Positions 58,046 through 64,000 of a DNA stretch of 64,000 nucleotides are shown here, piece by piece; the first letter of the stretch is position 1; every line of letters begins with the position of its first letter. The notes below the pieces were generated by a model. The model was not told where the DNA came from. It did no database searches and saw only the letters and a list, made by a program, of their open reading frames with translations. Both the position numbers and the translations under genes were made by a program. Source of the stretch: Protula sp. h YS-2021. Its lineage: Eukaryota > Annelida > Polychaeta > Sabellida > Serpulidae. The stretch is from contig OX457024.1 of NCBI GenBank assembly GCA_949752745.1, positions 104,021,690-104,085,689 of the forward strand, in the 5' to 3' direction.

Positions 58046-58698
58046 TAAATGTTAAAATGGCATTCCATAAAAAAGGGGTTGTCAGAATATGTCTTTTCGG
58101 TGTTTTCTTTTCGTTTCAGTGAAGTTTTCTCGATGGTGTCTTATTGGATGAGACACTATTGAGAAGTATTGGGAAACATGTCCTATGAAGTGAACTTGCT
58201 GTATGAAAACAAGGGGCGTGAGTTTCTAAACATAAATAACACTTTCTCTCTGAAATTATATGTAAGTTGATAATATAGTTAAAAATAATAATTATGAAAA
58301 TTGAAAAAAAATGAGGAAAAACCCTCAAATTCGTTCACATTTTTTCCTAGTTTTGTTTCAAAACAGGTTCCTAGTTTTTCCTGGTTGTCTAAAGACGTGT
58401 TAATTGCGCATTTGGAATTTCGTAACTAGAAATAAAGACGTCTCAAGCTGCGATGTAACCCGACACAGTTCAAGACATTCAACTCTTGCTGAAACGACCT
58501 TATCCAAAATGACTGCAGAAGTTAAAATCATAAATCTAGGACTTTTAAGCGAGGATCAGTGATGGTAGTATATCCAATGTTGGACAGACATGTATAATGT
58601 AATGCGATAACTTAAAATTTCCAAAACAGTTCCCAAAAGTCTATGTTAAAGAATTTTTACTTTAATTTTCGAAAAGAAAAGTTGCGCACTAACTCCCA

Positions 58699-58850
58699 CA
58701 GGGTTCGCTCTGGGTTCCAAGGAAGGTGAGCCAAATAGGGAAAGTGTGACTCAGTTGCGTCCAGAAAAACTCGGTGGGTTCCGAAAAAGTGAGTCATTTC
58801 GTAAAAAAATGCCCAAAAAGTGGCCAAAAACTTCGCCAACGCGAACCCTG
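58699..58850. mobile_element. 152-bp MITE, copy 2
   Basis: Begins CAGGGTTCGCTCTGGG and ends CCAACGCGAACCCTG. Flanked by TCCCA on both sides (58694-58698, 58851-58855). Inner similarity to copy 1 is high (GTGACTCAGTTG, ACTCGGTGGGTTCC, GAGTCATTTCGTAAAAA). Confidence 0.85.
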
Positions 58851-59169
58851 TCCCACATTATTGGCATTTCCTTAAGATCCTCAAAGTACAACGGTTATGT
58901 ACAACTTCTGTGTCACGCTTTATTTATCGGAAAAGAATACGAAAATAACCACAAATCTTCCGCAGTAATCGATATTAGTTTGCATACAGGGAGATAGGTT
59001 ATTGCTTAAAAAACGGAAATAAATTTTGCGCATAAAAACTTTGGAACAGATACTTCAAAAAGCATTGGAAAATGTTGTGGGTTTACGGAATAAATTTATG
59101 TCTAATTGTGCATTTTACAGACAATCTGTAACCCCGCTATATTTAAATTCCTGGTATATAAACTTTGGT

Positions 59170-59475
59170 CACATGACACTTAATGGCCGAAACGTAAACA
59201 AATGTTTGACACGTCATTGCGAAAGGTAATTTTTCTGCATTATAACGAAGAAATAAGAAACATGCAGTCCATTGAAAAATAGTGTCTGTTTTACAAAAAG
59301 GGTATATTGGGCATGGACATCCTGTAAATGTTTTAATAATAGGAACTGGTATGCAAGATTTGCGCCTCAGATCGAATCAGTTAAGGGCGTTGTAGCCCTG
59401 ACAGAGTAAGTGTGAGGAAGAGCCGATTCGGAGTGCGTCGAAACCCTTTAGCGTTCTGGAGCTAGCTCCAAGTTA
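59170..59475 (-). repeat. inverted copies of R2 and of the TAGCTCCGAGT repeat
   Basis: The minus strand carries TTTACGTTTCGGCCATTAAG (R2-like) and then GGGCATGAACTTT-like, GCATACCAGTTCC, CTCTGTCAGGGC and GAGCTAGCTCCAGAACG pieces of the 167-bp unit, in the order seen at 48715-49205 reversed. Confidence 0.55.
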
Positions 59476-59579
59476 GCCTGCAATCTGGATATGCGGTGTG
59501 TACAGCAGGCACTTAGAAAACAATAGGTTGCGGAAATTCTCAGATGCAAGTTTCAACTATACCAAAATGATCAGTCCAT

Positions 59580-59925
59580 GATTCTAAGCAATTTTTTGTA
59601 CTCACACCTATTTTGGTGGCAACTGACAACAATCTGTCTCTGTTTATTTTTTGTACTCACACCTATTTTAGTGGCAACTGACAACAACCAGTCTCTGGGG
59701 GTAGCTCCAAGTCAACCTTTAGTACACCTAGAAAGAGTGTCCACTATTATCCAACCACAGAGTACCGCACCGCTTAGCAGGCAAACAGAGCGGAAATCAG
59801 TATTTTCGTCAAAAATAGCGAGGTAGAATACGCCTAGAAAGAGTGTCGAATATTATCCAACCACCGAGCTGTTTACGGTTGCTCCGCCTAGCTCGGCAAG
59901 CACACACAGCAGATATCATGGCGTT
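59580..59925 (+). repeat. two short tandem duplications
   Basis: TTTTTTGTACTCACACCTAT then GGCAACTGACAACAA occurs at 59590 and 59648. CACCTAGAAAGAGTGTC or CGCCTAGAAAGAGTGTC then TATTATCCAACCAC occurs at 59727 and 59831. Confidence 0.75.

Positions 59926-59928
<3 letters not shown>

Positions 59929-59962
<34 letters not shown>
59929..59962. repeat. poly-T run
   Basis: About 34 consecutive T. It could be the tail of a minus-strand retroposed sequence, but none was recognised. Confidence 0.95.
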
Positions 59963-59963
<1 letters not shown>

Positions 59964-61208
59964 AAAGTTCTAACTATTTTCGGCAAAATTAGCACATGTA
60001 TAAATTGTTAAAACGAGGACAGTATGCTGAAGTTTTTCTTCAATATATTTTACAATAATATGGATTTTACTTTTTTTATATTGGAAAATATTCACATGAA
60101 GTTTTAGCGCAATTCCCCAATTTTCAGGATATTCAAAAAGGCTAAAATATCAGTTTTTTACACATTTCTCTACAAAAGTATTTGCTTTAGCAGTTTATTT
60201 TTGAAGAACAAATACGCTCATATTGAGAAATTTTTCCGAAATGTGAGGATTTGGAGCAGCTAGAGGATATCGTGTTGGACTCACAAATTAAGAGTTGAAA
60301 TATGTATTTTTTCGTATGCTTAAAAATTAATTGTCAGTGCTTAAAACAATGAGTACTTTTAAAGTTTACTTTATTTTGAACCTTGTCAACTAAATTGAAG
60401 TTCTTTTAGCGGACATTTCACGATTTTTATTAGCATTTTAAAAGCCAAGCTTTACTTATGTTTACATGAGTTATGGACAGAACGGGATGCCAACAATTTA
60501 AAAAGCGTTAAGATGAATCGAAATGATTACTTTTTTTCTGTGACTTTAACTTTAAGCACATATACGTGACGGAACGCGTCAAATTTTGGGTGAAGTATAA
60601 ACAATCTCATACGCCAATTTTAGAATCTTATATTATCGCCTTGGTGTTATCGAGCACTTTCAACTAAAAATGCATAGCCAGGCCTGTGATGTACTGTCAG
60701 ACAACCTCGTTTCGGCAGTCGAAAACGGAAGTGACTTTCTTTCCAAGTGTATCCTTATAGCTGCAAGACGCGGTTAGCTAACTGAGGCACCGGTGTGTCG
60801 ATTTTGTGTGACCCACATATATAAAATCCCGGTGTAATAAGCCTAATGGCAGTGTTTCTCGACAGTCGCGTCGCTGTCAACCAATCAAAGTGCGATTTGA
60901 AGTCGGTCATGACTGGAATTCCCCAAGTAATACTTAACACAGGTGTTGTAATTCATATGAGCTTGGGAGTTGCTAGGAAACCTGCATTTTTGTATACTTT
61001 CAGTGTTGACAACTTTTGTAACTTTCAAGATAATAGTGCTATGCAAGACCAACCAGGATCAAAACTTAGAATTAGTGTTTGAGGATGATAGGTCTACCAT
61101 TGACCAAAGCAGTGGGGCAACATGTCCCAACAAAGCTGGGTCATAGTTAGAGGCCACAATTGGCCTAACGTAGGTTAGCTCTTTGTCTCAAGATGTCGAA
61201 TAAAATAT
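59963..61208. other. no feature recognised
   Basis: AT-rich; reading frames such as 60846-61082 show no known motif. Confidence 0.5.
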
Positions 61209-61324
61209 TAATACCTCATTCTGAGAGCGTACGATATTGCTTTTTGCCTGAAGCCGTAGGTTCGTACACGCCCGTAGGCTGAAGGCAGAAAGCAATATCG
61301 TATGCACTCAGAATGAAGTATTAC
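61209..61324. mobile_element. palindromic MITE, about 116 bp
   Basis: Left arm: TAATACCTCATTCTGAG then ACGATATTGCTTTTTGCCT. Right arm is its inverted copy (AGGCAGAAAGCAATATCGT then CTCAGAATGAAGTATTA). The arms are about 50 bp with a short centre (TTCGTACACGCCC). No coding capacity. Confidence 0.85.
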
Positions 61325-62169
61325 TTTTATTATATGCCTACTTTTTCTATGTTTATGTCGTTCTTCAAAATTTTACCATGCACTATTTTTGCACTCAGCG
61401 TGCTCAGATGGAGTGACGCGTAATCGGTACTGCGGTCAGCGAGTATTTGGACTTGAGAAAATAAATATTGAGTATTTATTTGCTACGTGTAATGATTATT
61501 TCTGACGTAATTCCCCCTAACCACGGCATTATATCAGTTATATCTTTATTAATTTCAAATCAGTGCACACAAAATTACCCAAAGGACGTCTGTGAAATAG
61601 CCAACAATTTACCCTTTAAAATAAATATTTAGCCTAAAAAATGCCTTCCTTTCTGTCAACAGTGATAATACACTTTAATTTATATACCTTAACCTCATAT
61701 GGTTTAAGAACTAACCTCGCAAGCCCGCTTCATAAACAAGTATTTTTTCCCTTTCGTGCGTCCCTTCTCATTTTTGATAGTTAAACGGAAGTAACTTATT
61801 TCAACTCAAATCGCGAAATAACAACGCAGCAAATACACAAATTGCATAATTATATGACATTTGTGATTAGATGACGTTTCGTTTGTAGGCTGTGCTGTAA
61901 ATATCGTCACAGTAATGACTCATTTATCGATTTTGAGGACAGTTGCAGTTGATTGTGACCCACTTTCTCTTCACTTTCAAGTCCGAAAAGACGTTTTTTT
62001 TTTTTTTTTTCCTTTGTTTACTGTTTACATCTGATCGCATTATGAGTATGCTTATAGTGGGGTCACCATTCGGTCTGGTCTATGAAATCTGCTTGTTAGG
62101 TTTTCCTATCATTTCTTTGTACGCGGGCCTCTGGGCATATAATAAAACTTGCTATGAGTAGGAAACAGC

Positions 62170-62450
62170 GCTGGTGTTGACAAACAGCATTGGCTCGATG
62201 AGCTGTGTTCCAGCATTTGCTGACGTTACATAACAAGCATGGGCCAATATTGGTATATGTTGCTGTTCCAACTTTATTTTATGGCCCAAACTTGGGTCAT
62301 AGTTTTTGGACCAGAATTGCTACAGTGTAGTTAAGCTCATTTTTTATGGCGTTTTCCCAAGTTTACGAACTTTGGCCCAGCATTGATATGCACCGCTGTA
62401 CCAACTTCATCTGGCCCAAAGTTGAGCCAACATTGACATTGATATATAAC
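62170..62450 (+). repeat. degenerate TTGGGCCAAA-type repeats
   Basis: GGGCCAATATTGGTATATG, GGCCCAAACTTGGGTCAT, GGCCCAGCATTGATATG and GGCCCAAAGTTGAGCC follow each other loosely. A related piece (AAGCTGGGTCATAG) is at 61133. Non-coding. Confidence 0.45.
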
Positions 62451-62974
62451 AAACATGTCTTAGAAAAATCCTTTTATTTTAACATTTGTTAAAAACATTA
62501 ACATGAAACCTCCTTGAGTTAAAAAGTCATTAGAATTTTGCAAGAACGTGGTGAGAAATTCAAGACTTTTTAATCTTCAATGCCAAAAATCGTTGTGCTT
62601 ATTCCTGTTGATACCTGACAGAATGATATTGTCTCTAAATTCTGCTGTCACGGCGCGAAAACCTCTTGTGTTAAAAGGGTTAGGGCTATCTTGCTTATGC
62701 ATAACACGATTTGTTTACTCACAACTCAGAACTCAGTTTCGTTCACAAATAGTGGTTTTCTGCTGAATATGTGTGTTTTTTTTCTTCTTTAATGCACGAA
62801 GGTGATACTTTGCTGATTGGCACAAAAACAGGACAGCTGTTGGTATGTTCTGTGAAAGAGTCCACTTCTTCAAGTAACAGATTCGAAGGTACTTGACTGT
62901 TTCATTCATTTGTTTATTTATTTGTTTTTGGCATCTCCGGAAGCAATAAATCCATAGCAATCGTATCAGAAGTC

Positions 62975-63656
62975 TGAGCTGATGTGAGAGAGCTTGAGCT
63001 GATATGAGAGAGCTTGAGCTGATGTGAGAGAGCTTGAGCTGATGTGAGAGAGCCTGAGCTGATATGAGAGAGCCTTAGCTGATGTGAGAGAGTCTGAGCT
63101 GATGTGAGAGAGCTTGAACTGATATGAGAGAGTCTGAGCTGATGTGAGAGAGCTTGAGCTGATATGAGAGAGCTTGAGCTGATATGAGAGAGCCTGAGCT
63201 GATGTGAGAGAGCCTGAGCTGATGTGAGAGAGCTTGAGCTGATATGAGAGAGCTTGAGCTGATGTGAGAGAGCCTGAGCTGATGTGAGAGAGCTTGAGCT
63301 GATATGAGAGAGCTTGAGCTGATGTGAGAGTCTGAGCTGATGTGAGAGAGCTTGATCTGATATGAGAGAGCTTGAGCTGATGTGAGAAAGCTTGAGCTGA
63401 TGTGAGAGAGCTTGAGCTGATGTGAGAGAGCTTGAGCTGATGGGAGAGAGCTTGAGCTGATGTGAGAGAACTTGAACGGATGTGGGAGAGCTTGAGCTGA
63501 TGTGAGAGTCTGAGCTGATGTGAGAGAGCTTGAGCTGATGTGAGAGAGCTTGAGCTGATGTGGGAGAGCTTGAGCTGATGGGAGAGAGCTTGAGCTGATG
63601 TGAGAAATCTTGAGCTGATGTGAGAGAGCCTGAGCTGATGTGAGAGTGCCTGAGCT
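62975..63656. repeat. 20-bp minisatellite, about 34 copies
   Basis: The unit is GAGAGAGCTTGAGCTGATGT with GATAT, GCCTG and TCTG variants. A few units are four bases short (GAGAGTCTGAGC). Confidence 0.97.
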
Positions 63657-64000
63657 GAAAAGAAATGTGGGCTTTTAATTACAAATCAAGACTATTGTCG
63701 ATTTCAATGTGTTGTGCATGGTTTAGTCACGTCGGAAATAGCCGCTTCTGTTGTCAACGTCGGATTCTGAATACCGAGATTCCTTTGGCTATGTAAACTC
63801 AGGTAATCTGGCTATTTATTAGATGTTTTTGGGTTTACAACTATTGTCAAAATTCAGCATGCAATGAGTTAATTGCATTTAGAGAAAATACAGACACTGT
63901 CAGAGGACTCTCAACTATGATTTTCTCTAGTTTTGGCGAGTTAATTTAAAATGTGCGCAGTGACTTGAATGTGTGACGTCATCTGGTGTTTTGGGTACTT

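Overview
The window is eukaryotic, intron-rich and AT-rich. Its main content is one animal gene on the minus strand, a conventional beta-spectrin. Starting from an ATG at 43790, I could join 37 coding exons down to position 120. Every junction has GT and AG, and the reading phase is kept throughout. The joined coding sequence is 6377 nt, about 2125 codons. It gives two calponin-homology (actin-binding) domains, then the chain of spectrin repeats, then the start of the proline-rich linker that normally leads to a PH domain. The 3' end of the gene lies off the low-coordinate edge. The protein is close to both vertebrate and fly beta-spectrins. That, with long introns full of minisatellites and small transposons, fits an invertebrate, perhaps a mollusc; the species is inference only.

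Layout. 1-9720: the C-terminal half of the gene in 15 short exons with small introns, several of which carry tandem copies of the neighbouring splice junction. 9720-14458: a large intron with a 1.2-kb foldback transposon and a 26-bp minisatellite. 14459-26089: exons 22 to 8, interrupted by a 35-bp minisatellite of about 1.2 kb and by a possible alternative terminal exon at 21508-21678. 26090-33590: a 7.5-kb intron holding a 26-bp minisatellite of about 2.65 kb and a 410-bp MITE with an 8-bp target duplication. 33591-43816: the exons encoding the actin-binding domain, with a second 7.5-kb intron. 43817-64000: no convincing gene; this is 5' flank or upstream intron made of nested non-LTR retrotransposons, MITEs, tRNA-like SINE fragments, microsatellites and a 20-bp minisatellite.

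The most unusual signal is that tandem repeats repeatedly begin at, or contain, splice junctions of the spectrin gene. Two acceptors (exons 33 and 24) and one donor (exon 29) are triplicated into the adjacent intron with a piece of exon, one 19-bp minisatellite starts exactly at the donor of exon 28, and a 35-bp array ends beside the acceptor of exon 15. An inverted pair of about 480-bp repeats also flanks exons 4-14 within the same transcript. No prokaryotic feature, CRISPR array, confident tRNA or rRNA gene, or second protein-coding host gene was seen.
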